Below are positions 7,389 through 15,800 of a DNA stretch of 20,754 bases, one piece after another. Each line of letters starts with the position of its first letter. Positions within the stretch are counted from its first letter, which is position 1. Below the pieces are notes generated by a model. The model was not told the origin of the DNA. It worked only from the letters and a program-made list of their open reading frames with translations, and made no database searches. Made by a program: the position numbers and the translations under genes. This stretch comes from Planctomycetota bacterium (lineage in GTDB: Bacteria; Planctomycetota; Planctomycetia; Isosphaerales; Isosphaeraceae), in assembly GCA_021777685.1 (NCBI GenBank), contig JAJYDH010000044.1, positions 1 to 20,754 of the forward strand, given 5' to 3'.

Positions 7389-7418
7389 CGCGGTGTGTCC
7401 TCGGTCGGAAGGTGGGAG

Positions 7419-7456
7419 AGTCGGACGGACCTCGCGGCGAGTCGGAGCGACCTCGC
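7419..7456. repeat. 17-nt direct repeat, 21-nt period, upstream of ThuA
   Basis: Copies at 7419-7435 and 7440-7456 share AGTCGGA-NN-GACCTCGC with only a CG/GC swap between them. The 21-nt start-to-start spacing equals two helical turns, and the pair lies 31-68 nt upstream of the ThuA start codon. It could be a tandem operator; that function is inference. Confidence 0.55.
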
Positions 7457-7539
7457 CCCTCGCTACCTTAATCCGCCGGTCGCCCGGCCGGAAGGAGGCG
7501 ACGGCGGAATCGACCGGACCTGACCGCCTCGGGAAATGC

Positions 7540-7872
7540 GAACCCAACCCGACCGGAAGATTGTCCCCGCCGGGCCGCCCCGCTCGCTCCAACTGAAACC
7601 CAACCAAACGCCGTTGGCTCGCCTTCCAACTCGAACCCATCCGACCTGAACACTCGACCCGAGCATTGTTTACGATCACGCCCGGCGAAGCGAACTTGAT
7701 GCGAGCAGACAAACCCACCGTCCCGTACCTCCCAGGAACTCGAAGCCAACCCCGTGAAGATGAACCCAACGCCCGCACCTTCAATGGAATGCGAAGCCAA
7801 ACTCGGCCCCAACCCTCGTCCACTCGAAGCCAACAATGGACCCGTCATCTAGCCTTCCAACTCGAACCCAAC
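7540..7872 (+). repeat. Cluster of degenerate GAA(C/G)CCAAC direct repeats
   Basis: Copies of GAACCCAAC, GAAGCCAAC or close variants occur in one orientation near 7540, 7595, 7633, 7741, 7762, 7791, 7825 and 7863, with another at 8070-8079 inside the start of the DUF4177-like gene. Two longer exact repeats stand out: GCCTTCCAACTCGAACCCA at 7621-7639 and 7852-7870, and ACTCGAAGCCAAC at 7738-7750 and 7822-7834. Spacing is irregular (about 20-110 nt), so this is neither CRISPR nor a simple tandem repeat. Confidence 0.7.
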
Positions 7873-8063
7873 GGCATCAGATCGCTCGTGTTCCCGGCCC
7901 GAAACGGCGAGTCCCGGGATACTATCGCGATCCGAAGGCCATCAATAACCGGGTTTCTCCGCGAAATTCGCGAGGTCGGTACCCCTGGCATGTCCCTCCC
8001 GGCGCGATGAGAATGGGAACCTTGTCGCCCATCCTCACCACTCTTGCTCGGAGCCTGCCCGCC

Positions 8064-8396
8064 ATGACACGAACCCAACGGTCCGGACTGATCGCGGGTG
8101 GGATCTCCGGCCTCGCCCTGACGGTCGCCCTTTGCATACCCCGGGCGGAGGCCCAGAGGGACCGCGAGGCGGTCGCGTGGGAGTACAAGGTCGCCCCGTT
8201 CTCGTACAACCCGGGCGAGCGGCTCACCGACGACCAGCGCGCCGCGTCCTATGAGAAGACCCTGAATGACCAGGCCCGCCAGGGCTGGGAGCCGGTCGGG
8301 TCGCTCCTGAGCCGGGACGTGGTGCAGACCGTCGGCGGCGGCGTGACCACCCGCGACTCGGTCTCGTTCGTCGCCTATCGACGGTCGAGGCGGTGA
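8064..8396 (+). CDS. Small secreted DUF4177-like protein
   Basis: The product is 110 residues: a signal peptide (about 1-31, ending IPRAEAQ) and a compact domain with WEYKVAPF at about 37-44, QARQGWEPVGSLLS and a final SVSFVAYRRSRR. The WEYKV ... GWEPV pattern fits DUF4177, a small alpha/beta fold of unknown function. The start is set at ATG 8064 because the signal peptide begins there and GGAG lies about 10 nt upstream; in-frame ATGs at 8007 and 8013 and farther upstream lack a ribosome site and run into repeat spacer. It is one of only two plus-strand genes in the window, convergent with the oxidoreductase gene. No function can be assigned. Confidence 0.7.
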   Translation: MTRTQRSGLIAGGISGLALTVALCIPRAEAQRDREAVAWEYKVAPFSYNPGERLTDDQRAASYEKTLNDQARQGWEPVGSLLSRDVVQTVGGGVTTRDSVSFVAYRRSRR

Positions 8397-8420
8397 TCGG
8401 GCCGGGTCAATCCAACCGCT

Positions 8421-8440
8421 CGACCTGACGGGCCAGGTCG
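8421..8440. terminator. Hairpin between convergent genes
   Basis: A perfect 7-bp stem CGACCTG/CAGGTCG with a 6-nt loop sits in the 57-nt gap between the DUF4177-like stop (8396) and the oxidoreductase stop (8454). Its position suits a bidirectional terminator, although no T tract flanks it. Confidence 0.4.
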
Positions 8441-8453
8441 TCCCCGAAGAGGA

Positions 8454-9563
8454 TCAGGGCCGGCCGTCGCCGTCCTCGGCCCGGAGCGGGAACCGGATCG
8501 GGCGACCTTCCTTCTGGGATCGGTAGATCGCGGTGAAGAGGGCGACGACCTGGCGGCCGTCCTCGCCGGTCACGAGGGGCGGGCGGCCTTCGAGGCAGGC
8601 GCGGAGGAAGTCCTGAATCTGGAGGGCGTGGTAGTGGTCGGCCGCGTCGAGCCCGGCGAAGCGGGCGCGGTCCTCGGCCTGGAATTCGGCGAGCCGATGC
8701 TCCTCGCCGGGGACCGTCCAGAGGTCGTTGAGCGGCGGCTCGGCGATCGTCGAGACGCCCGCGATGAAGGTGGCGCCGCGATCGGTCTCGACCCCGACCG
8801 ACGCCCCGTTCGAGCCGTGGACGTGGACCTTGGTGTAGAGGCCCGGCTTCTGCGAGAGGCTGGTGATGATCGAGCCGAGCCCGCCGTTCTTGAACCGGAG
8901 GGTGGCGACGGCGGTGTCGTCGACCTCGACCTCGGGGTGATTCAGGTTCGCCCAGGCGCCGCCGACCTCCTCGACGTCGCCCATGAACCAGCGGAGGAGG
9001 TCGAGCTGGTGGGGCGACTGGTTGACCAGCACGACGCCCCCCTCAGCGTCCCAACTTCCCCGCCAGGGGTCGGACCGGTAATAGGACGGATCGCGCCAGG
9101 AGTACATCTGGAAGACGCCCAGGGCCGGCCGGCCGATTTTGCCGGCGTCGATCGCGGCCTTCATCCGGAGCACCGGCTCGTAGAACCGGCGCTGGCTGAT
9201 GACGCCGAGGGTCACGCCGGCCGCCCTCGCGGCGTCGAGCATGGCGTCGGAGTCGCGGAGCGATGCCGCGAGCGGCTTCTCGACCAGGACGTGGGCGCCC
9301 GACTCGGCGGCGAGGATGGCCGCCTCGGCGTGCAGCGGGTGCGGCGTGGCCAGGAGGACGGCGTCGGGCCGGGCCTTCGCGAGCATCGCGGCGACGTCGG
9401 CGAAGGGGGTCACGCCATAGGTCGCGGCGAAGGCCTCGGCCCGCCCGAAGGTCGCGTCGCAGGCGGCGACGAAGTCGGATTCGGGCAGCGACCCGAGGGC
9501 CCGCGCGTGGGTCGCGCCGACCTTGCCGCAGCCGACCAGGGCCGTGCGTAAGCGTCGGGTCAT
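8454..9563 (-). CDS. Gfo/Idh/MocA family NAD(P)-dependent oxidoreductase
   Basis: This 369-residue cytoplasmic dehydrogenase oxidises or reduces sugars, inositols or related polyols using NAD(P). The N-terminal Rossmann fold starts with ALVGCGKVGATHA (about 8-20); the EKP motif is at 95-97 with the catalytic-site Lys96; the C-terminal alpha/beta domain carries NQSPHQLDLLRWFMG with His185, the usual substrate-site histidine. The start is ATG 9563, sharing ATGA with the stop of the sugar isomerase gene; this 4-nt overlap implies translational coupling. The frame is open far upstream (to 10439), but that part is antisense-like shadow of the isomerase. Likely the last gene of the lactonase/channel/isomerase unit, followed by a hairpin. 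The substrate is unknown. Confidence 0.93.
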   Translation of the reverse strand: MTRRLRTALVGCGKVGATHARALGSLPESDFVAACDATFGRAEAFAATYGVTPFADVAAMLAKARPDAVLLATPHPLHAEAAILAAESGAHVLVEKPLAASLRDSDAMLDAARAAGVTLGVISQRRFYEPVLRMKAAIDAGKIGRPALGVFQMYSWRDPSYYRSDPWRGSWDAEGGVVLVNQSPHQLDLLRWFMGDVEEVGGAWANLNHPEVEVDDTAVATLRFKNGGLGSIITSLSQKPGLYTKVHVHGSNGASVGVETDRGATFIAGVSTIAEPPLNDLWTVPGEEHRLAEFQAEDRARFAGLDAADHYHALQIQDFLRACLEGRPPLVTGEDGRQVVALFTAIYRSQKEGRPIRFPLRAEDGDGRP

Positions 9564-10468
9564 CCGCCCCCCTCCGGGAAGTGCTTCGAGACCATCCCTC
9601 GGAGGAAGGCGAGCGATTCGGCCATCTCCTCCATGCCGTTCATGCCGTCCTCGATACTGATCCAGCCTTCGTACTGGTGCGTGGCGAGGATGCGGAAGAT
9701 CGCCTCGTAGTCGTTCAGGCCCTTGCCGGTGACGCCGTGGAGCAGCCTGGGGGAGTAGCCGATGGTGCCGTCGGCCTGGCGGAGGTCGTCGAGCGTGGCC
9801 CCTTCGGCCAGATATCGGTCGCTGGCGTGCATGCTCACCACCCGGTCGGCCACGGCCTCCAGCAGGGCCACCGGGTCGTCCCCCGCGACCAGGGCGTTGG
9901 ACGGGTCGAACTGGACGCCGAAATGCTCCCGGTCGGGGACCGCGTCGAGGAGGGCGAGGAAGACGTCGCGCTTCTGGGCGAACTCGGGGTAAGTCCAGAA
10001 GCCGTCCTTGTAGTGGTTCTCCAGCCCGAGGACGACGTTCGCCTCCCGCGCGACGGCCAGGGATGCCTCGATGCAGGGGACGACGCGGTCGAGCCCCTCG
10101 GAGACGCTCAGGCCCGGATACCGCTGGCCGGAGAGGACCCGGCAGACCGCCCGCTCGCCCCCGAGCCGGCGGGTGACGTGGATCATCGCCGCCTGGCGCT
10201 CGACGGCGGCCTCGCGGGCGGCGAGGTCGGGGTGCGTGAAGTCGGGCGAGCAGCAGAGCATCGGCATCGCGAACCCGGCCGAGGCGATCGCCTCGCCCAC
10301 GCGGTCGATGTAGTCGTCGTCGAGGCTCGTGAAGAACCCCTCGTACATCTCCAGGCCGTCGGCGTCGAGCTGCCGGGCCTGCTCGATCCAGTCGAAGACC
10401 GACATCGACCGCTCGCCGGCGATCCTGTCGAGGTAGCATTTCGGGAAGGCGGAGAGTTTCGGGGTCAC
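9560..10468 (-). CDS. Sugar phosphate isomerase/epimerase (TIM-barrel, AP-endonuclease 2-like)
   Basis: The product is 302 residues of the xylose-isomerase-like TIM-barrel family (AP_endonuc_2 type). Probable metal/substrate residues are Glu150 (GLENHY), Asp188 (FDPSNAL), His214 (MHASD) and Glu273 (ISIEDG). The N-terminal segment PKLSAFPKCYLD and DADGLEMYEGFF resembles planctomycete members of the family. The start is GTG 10468, preceded by GGAGG with 6 nt spacing; the next ATG (residue 22) would remove the first strand. The gene lies 29 nt after the ion-channel gene and overlaps the Gfo/Idh gene by 4 nt. In such pairs the two enzymes often act on one sugar or cyclitol, but the substrate is not visible. 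Confidence 0.92.
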   Translation of the reverse strand: MTPKLSAFPKCYLDRIAGERSMSVFDWIEQARQLDADGLEMYEGFFTSLDDDYIDRVGEAIASAGFAMPMLCCSPDFTHPDLAAREAAVERQAAMIHVTRRLGGERAVCRVLSGQRYPGLSVSEGLDRVVPCIEASLAVAREANVVLGLENHYKDGFWTYPEFAQKRDVFLALLDAVPDREHFGVQFDPSNALVAGDDPVALLEAVADRVVSMHASDRYLAEGATLDDLRQADGTIGYSPRLLHGVTGKGLNDYEAIFRILATHQYEGWISIEDGMNGMEEMAESLAFLRGMVSKHFPEGGG

Positions 10469-10497
10469 GGCGGTCCTCCGGGTTCGATCCCGCGCGA

Positions 10498-11571
10498 TCA
10501 GAGGAAGGAGAGGGCCGCGATCCCGGCCACGGCCGCCAGGAAGCCGACCGGGAAGGCCAATCTCGCCCCGGCCTGGAGTTTCAAGGCGCCTTCGGCCCCC
10601 TTCGAGCGGACCCGCAGGTGGATGGCCGACACGGTGAAGATGACCAGCAGGACGAAGGCGAACGACGTCAGAGTATAGCGGTCGATGAACGTGAGATAGG
10701 CCACCTTCGGCAGCGAGAAATCGACCGCGTAGGTGAACGTCACCAGCGAGAGCAGGATCGCCAGGCTGGTGCTCATCTGCGGCTGGAGGTTGACCGGCTC
10801 GAACCAGAAGACCGTCCACGAGGCGATCACCAGCAGAGTCATCGGCAGGAGGACCCGCCAGACGTAGAAGGTCGAGCGCCGCGTGACCTTGATCTCGAAC
10901 AGAAATTGTTGCTCCTCGGTGACGCTGGGATCGTCGTCGAGGCGGGCGTCGATGGCGTCGATCTCCCAATCCGTGACCGACGCCCCTTCGAGATGGCCGA
11001 TCTTCCTCGGGTCGACCACCAGCTCGAGATCCTTGGCGAACGGGTCGAACGGCGAGACGACGATCGTGAGCTTCTGGGAATCGAACGGGAACCGCTTGAG
11101 GTTCAATGGGGACTGGAATCGATGGCTGAACCGGATGCGCTGGTTGACCTTGCCGTCGTCGGCGACGTAAAGGTCCCCTTCGCGCTCGGTGTTGGCCTGC
11201 TCGACGGCATTGACGAACTCCAGCGCCGGCGCCCAGATCTGGCCGGGGCGGAACCGTCGGACGCGGCCCCTGGCCTCGTCGGGCTTGAGCGCGAGGCCGG
11301 GGTCGGTCCAGGTCGTGTCGAGATAGCCGGCCAGGTCGAACGACTCGTCGCGGAGGTTGATCCGTGCGAAGTCGACGAGATAGAGCCCGATCGAGACGCG
11401 AATGCGCCGGCCTCCCTCGCCGGGCCAGTGGATGCCCTCGCGCAGGAGGCTCGGGGAGAGGTCGCGAGCGTCCGAGCCCCGGGCCGATCCCGAGAACGAT
11501 GCGATCGACAGGAGCAGGGTCGCGGCGATGCCGCCGACCCTCCGAGTTCCCCCCGCGCCAGAAGACATCAT
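10498..11571 (-). CDS. Pentameric ligand-gated ion channel (prokaryotic Cys-loop receptor homologue)
   Basis: The product is 357 residues: a signal peptide (about 1-33), a periplasmic beta-sandwich ligand-binding domain and four membrane helices. The sandwich shows IGLYLVDF, a W-x-D motif (TTWTDPGL), IWAPALEFVN and the Pro-loop FPFDSQ at about 161-166 without the two cysteines of animal receptors, as in bacterial GLIC. M1 is about 235-257 (with LLPM and SWTVFWF), M2 about 267-288 ending SLPK, M3 about 300-319 and M4 about 339-357. Recalled GLIC aligns without gaps from pre-M2 to LPK: the -2' glutamate is Gln here and the M2 histidine is Leu. ATG 11571 is preferred (GGGAG, 8 nt spacing); a GTG at 11613 overlapping the lactonase stop would add 14 residues. 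Ligand and ion selectivity are unknown. Confidence 0.93.
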   Translation of the reverse strand: MMSSGAGGTRRVGGIAATLLLSIASFSGSARGSDARDLSPSLLREGIHWPGEGGRRIRVSIGLYLVDFARINLRDESFDLAGYLDTTWTDPGLALKPDEARGRVRRFRPGQIWAPALEFVNAVEQANTEREGDLYVADDGKVNQRIRFSHRFQSPLNLKRFPFDSQKLTIVVSPFDPFAKDLELVVDPRKIGHLEGASVTDWEIDAIDARLDDDPSVTEEQQFLFEIKVTRRSTFYVWRVLLPMTLLVIASWTVFWFEPVNLQPQMSTSLAILLSLVTFTYAVDFSLPKVAYLTFIDRYTLTSFAFVLLVIFTVSAIHLRVRSKGAEGALKLQAGARLAFPVGFLAAVAGIAALSFL

Positions 11572-11609
11572 CCCGACAGCTCCCCATCCGGCCCGAGCCC
11601 GAACGGCCT

Positions 11610-12776
11610 TCACTCGCCGACCGGCAGGAACTTCACGCAGACGGGCGAGGGGACGTCGACCGGCCTGCCCACCTGCTTGAGGAGGCCGGTCGCCGGGTCG
11701 ATCCGGAAGACGACGACGGTGCCCGAGTCCTGGTTCGCGGCCAGGAGGAACCGGCCGGTGGGGTCGATCCCGAAGTTGCGCGGGGTCTTGCCGCCGGTCG
11801 ACTGGTGGCCGACGAGTGTGAGCTTGCCCGAGGCCGGGGCGACCGAGTAGATCGCCAGGGTGTCGTCGCCCCGGTTCGAGCCGTAGACGAATTTGCCCGA
11901 GGGGTGGACCATGATCTCGGCGGTCGAGTTGCCGGGCTTGCCGCCGGGGCCCCGGGTTGAGATCGACTGGAGTTCGGCGAAGGCGCCGGAGGCCGGGTCG
12001 AAGTCGAAGGCGGTCACGGTACAGGCCATCTCGCTGATGACGTAGGCATGCTTGCCGTCGGGATGCAGGGCGAAGTGGCGAGGGCCCGAGCCCGCCTTGA
12101 CCGGTGCGAAGGCCGGGTCGTTGGGCGTGAGCGTCCCCCGGGCCGGGTCGAAGCGGTAGATCATGACCTTGTCGAGCCCGAGGTCGGACGCGATCGCCAG
12201 CCGGCCGGTGACGTCGAGGTCGATCGAGTGGGCATGCGGCGAGGTCTGCCGCCCCTTGTCGACGCTCGACCCGACGTGCTGGACGAACGCCGATGGCGCG
12301 CCGAGGCTCCCGTCCGAGGCGATCGGCAGGACTTCCAGGCTCCCGCCGCTGTAGTTGGCCACCAGGACGTTCCTGCCCGAGGGGTCGACGATCAGGGCGC
12401 AGGGGTCGGCCCCCCCCGAGGTCTGATTGTTCAGCGGGGTCAGAGCCCCGGTCTTCGGGTCGATCGCGAACGCCGAGACGCCGCCGCCAGCCTTGCCGCC
12501 GAAGGTGCCGACCTCGTTCGCCGCGTAGAGGAACCGCCGGTTCGGGTGGATCGCCAGGAACGACGGGCTGGGCGTCTCGGCCGCGACCCCCTTCGAGGTC
12601 AACGAGCCCGTCGCCGGGTCGAAATCGAGCAAGTAGATCCCCTTGCTCCTGGCCCCGGTGTAAGTCCCGACGTAGACCCGCATCTTCGGGGCGGACGATC
12701 CGTCGTTGACCTGGGCCGGGGCCGAATGGGCCAGGGCCAGGCCGATCAGAAGCGTTATCGAGGCGATCCGGCGCAT
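11610..12776 (-). CDS. Secreted lactonase-family seven-bladed beta-propeller
   Basis: The product is 388 residues: a signal peptide (about 1-21, ending AHSAPAQ) and a propeller of the 6-phosphogluconolactonase (Pgl/YbhE-type) family. The repeated blade signature is visible many times: VYVGTYTG, FLAIHPNRRFLYAANE, ALIVDPSGRNVLVANYSGG, HFALHPDGKHAYVISE, IMVHPSGKFVYGSNRG and FGIDPTGRFLLAANQDSG. The cytoplasmic Pgl enzyme opens 6-phosphogluconolactone; this copy is exported, so its natural lactone or other substrate is probably different. AGGA lies about 9 nt before the ATG. The stop is followed within 40 nt by the ion-channel gene, suggesting co-transcription. Enzyme activity is inferred from the family; some members only bind ligands. 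Confidence 0.92.
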   Translation of the reverse strand: MRRIASITLLIGLALAHSAPAQVNDGSSAPKMRVYVGTYTGARSKGIYLLDFDPATGSLTSKGVAAETPSPSFLAIHPNRRFLYAANEVGTFGGKAGGGVSAFAIDPKTGALTPLNNQTSGGADPCALIVDPSGRNVLVANYSGGSLEVLPIASDGSLGAPSAFVQHVGSSVDKGRQTSPHAHSIDLDVTGRLAIASDLGLDKVMIYRFDPARGTLTPNDPAFAPVKAGSGPRHFALHPDGKHAYVISEMACTVTAFDFDPASGAFAELQSISTRGPGGKPGNSTAEIMVHPSGKFVYGSNRGDDTLAIYSVAPASGKLTLVGHQSTGGKTPRNFGIDPTGRFLLAANQDSGTVVVFRIDPATGLLKQVGRPVDVPSPVCVKFLPVGE

Positions 12777-12888
12777 GCTCGTGATCCTTTGGGAGGTCGA
12801 TCGGGGAGGGCGGGCTGACGAACTCGGCCCGGTTTCGGGACCAGGATAACCCTCGACCGTGCGACGAGGAACCGGCTGGCGGCCCGAT

Positions 12889-15800
12889 TCACCGGCAGGC
12901 CCTGAGGAACGCGATCAGATCGGCCAGCTCTCGGGCGGTCAACTGACGGTCGAGGCCGGCGGGCATGACGGAGACGGTGCCCGGCTTCATCTCCTCGATC
13001 TCGTCGCGGGCGATCCGCTCGTCGCGATCGGCGGCGACGGCGATGATGACCTCGTCGGCCGAGTCCTTGCGGAGCAGGCCGGCGACGACCTTGCCGGACT
13101 TCGTGGCGACGGCCACCGGCTCGTAGCTCCGGACGAAGCTGGCGCTGGGGTAGGCGATCGATTCGACGAGGTCGCGCTCGGAGCGGACCTGGCCGATCTT
13201 CGTCAGGTCCGGGCCGAGCTTGCCGCCGACGTAGCCGACCGAGTGACACGAGATGCACGCCGCCTTCGGGCCGTTGAAGACCGCCTGCCCCCGGCGGATG
13301 TCGCCGCCCGAGAGCCCCGCGAGCAGCTTCTCCAGGTGACCGACCCGGTCGGCGGAGTCGGCCTCGATCAGCTTTTCAAGGGCCTCGGCCTTCGGCTTCA
13401 CGGCCGGGCCGAAACGGGCGAGGCGGGGCCTGAGGGCGTCGATGCGGAGGGCCGATCGGGCCGGGGACTGCTGGAGCGCCTCGACGAGCTTGAGGCCGAT
13501 ATCCTCCCCCTCGGCGCGGTCGAAGGCGTCGAGGAGCCGTCCGACTTCGAGCGGCCCGGCCCGGGCGAGGGCCTCGGCGAGCCTCGGGTACTGGTCGGGG
13601 GCGAGCTTTGCTCGGGCCAGGACATCGGCGGCGGTCGACCGGGACGACGCCGGCTTGTCGGGGCCGAGCTGTTCGACCAGGAAGGCGAACGGCCCGGGCT
13701 CGACCTTCGAGAGCCCGCCCGGGATGGCCGCCAGGGCGGCCAGGCGGTCCTCGGCGGGGACGCGGTCGCGCGATGCGATGTCGAGGAGCGCCGGGCCAAG
13801 GGCCTTCGACGCTTCAGGGTGGATCGGCAGGGCCCGGACGGTCCGGATGGCCTGACGACTGGTGGCGGCGTCGGGACTTTCCAGGGCGTGCCGGAGGCCG
13901 TCGCCCCAGGCCGGAGGGACTTCCTTCAGGCCCGAACGGGCCATCGCCCGGAGCAGGACGAGGTCGTCACCGGTCTTGCCGGCGTGGCCGAGCCGGGCGC
14001 CGATGAAGTCCCGGATCGCCGGGACGTGCGCAGTCTCCGCGAGCCGATCTTCCAGGTCGGCGAATCTGGGGCCGATCCGGCTGCTGCCCGGGTCGGTCAG
14101 GCGGTTCTGGAAGAACGAGGCCAGGGCGTCGCCCCACTCGGGATGACGTCCGGCGATCCACCAGGCGGCCGAGTTGAGTTCGCCAGGGCTCAGCGCGAGC
14201 GCGGCGATGACCGGCCCGGGAGTCGGCTTTCCCCCGTCCATCTGGTCGAGCGCGACCAGCGCCGCGCGGCGGACGAGGGGTGCCGGGTGATCGACCCCGA
14301 GCCGGGTGGAGGTAGGCTCGTCGATCTCGATCAGGGCGTAGGTGGCGGAATGCCGGAGGGCGAGGTCGGTCGTGTCCGAGGCCCGGAGCAGCGACGCGAC
14401 GACGGACGGCTCGCCGCCGATCCGCCCCAGCGCCTCCGCGGCGGCCCTGGCGACCGGCGGGACGTCCCCGGCGACCATCTCGACCAGCCGGGACGCGGCC
14501 TCGCCGTCGCGCCGGAGGCCGGCCGCGTGGGCCGCGACCTGGCGAGGGGAGGGGTCGGGATCGTCCAACCCTCGCCTCACCAGCGGTCGGGCGCCCGGCG
14601 AATCGACCCGGCAGGCGGCCCAGAGGGCATTGCGCCTCGCCGCGACCGATCGGCCCTCGCTGATGGCCGTCGCGAGCGCCGGTAGCGACGCCTCTCCCTT
14701 TCGGGCCAGCTCAATGACCGCCCGGCGCGAGACGGCGGGACGGGGGTCGTCGAGCAGCGAGGCCAGGGCCTCGGGCGTCAGCGAGGGCCAGTCGAGCTTC
14801 AGGCCGCGCGGGTCTTCGACCTTCGGCTCGTCCTTTCGGCGGACCCGGTAGATCGCGCCCAGGACGTCGGGCTTGACCAGTTGCGAGGTCGGGCAGCAGA
14901 TCTTGTACCAGCCCCCGGTGTCGACGACGATCAGCGACCCGTCGGCGTCCTCCTGGACGTCGGTCGGGTGGAAGTCGAGGTCGTCGGAGGCCAGGAAGTC
15001 GTCGGTCTCGGCGGAGAAGGCCGCCCCCGCCGGCTTGAGCCGGGTGCGGGCCACCTTGCGGAGGTTGAAGCAGGCCGTGAACAGGCAATCGCGCGAGCCG
15101 AGGGCGTCCGATTCGGCCCGGGCCAGGCCCGCCGGCGCGGCGGGGCCGAGGTGGACCAGCGGCGGCAGGAGGTCGGGGCCGGTCCGGGGGTGGCCGTCGA
15201 TGACGTCGTGGGCCTTGCCGTAGACCCCTCCGTAGAGGGCGTGGATCAGGCCGTCTCGCTTGCCGCCTCCGGGATGCTGGAGGAAGGTCGTCGTGAAGAT
15301 CCGCTCCCCCTCGGCCGTGAAGGCGACGTCGACCGGGTTGTCCATCCCGCCGGTCATCACCGGCTCGATCTCGGAGCCGTCAGGCTTCGCCCGGAAGATG
15401 TGCGCGGCGCGCGTGACCAGCGGCGGGCGGCCGGGACGCTCGTAGGTCTGCGGTGCGAAGGCTCCCTTGCACCAGTAGATCCGGCCGTCCGGCCCGGGGT
15501 AGGGGCCATGCAGATCGTTGGCGCAGCCGGTGAGGGTCTTGCCCTTGAACCACTCCTCGCGGCGGTCGGCCATGCCGTCGCCGTCGGTGTCCGTCAGCTT
15601 CCAGATCGACGGGGGAGCGGCGACGTAGAGCGAGCCGTCGAGCCACATCGCCCCCTCGGGGAACATCATCTTGTCGGCGAAGACCGTCGAGCGGTCAAAC
15701 TTGCCGTCGCCATCGATGTCCTCCAGCCGGACGATCCGGTGGGGCTTCTCGACCTCCTGTTTCTTGACGTTGTCGTTCGAGCCCGACGAGTCGGCCGCGT

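Larger units (their letters stand above)
7389..8063. other. Gene-free divergent spacer between the ThuA and DUF4177-like genes
   Basis: No convincing gene lies in these 675 bases. Open frames exist on both strands but encode repeat-derived, low-complexity peptides. The plus strand is visibly A- and C-rich compared with the flanking genes, and it holds a cluster of short degenerate repeats, a tandem 17-nt direct repeat near the ThuA start and a CGCGAA-A-TTCGCG palindrome at 7960-7972. Promoters for both divergent genes should lie here, but I could not assign -35/-10 boxes with confidence. Confidence 0.7.

Noticed and set aside
7389..7823. N-terminal extension of the ThuA frame and overlapping minus-strand open frames
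   Set aside because: The extension translates repeat spacer, lacks a ribosome site and precedes a clear signal peptide that starts at 7388.
7540..7872. Possible CRISPR array
   Set aside because: Repeats are short, degenerate and irregularly spaced, with no uniform spacers and no cas genes nearby.
7960..7972. CGCGAA-A-TTCGCG palindrome upstream of the DUF4177-like gene as an operator
   Set aside because: It is about 90 nt from the chosen start, short and without a recognised regulator; noted only within the spacer entry.
12859..14685. 608-residue plus-strand open frame opposite the haem dehydrogenase
   Set aside because: Composition is typical of a complementary-frame shadow (rich in Gly, Arg, Asp and Val). 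The minus strand holds a complete, well-recognised protein.
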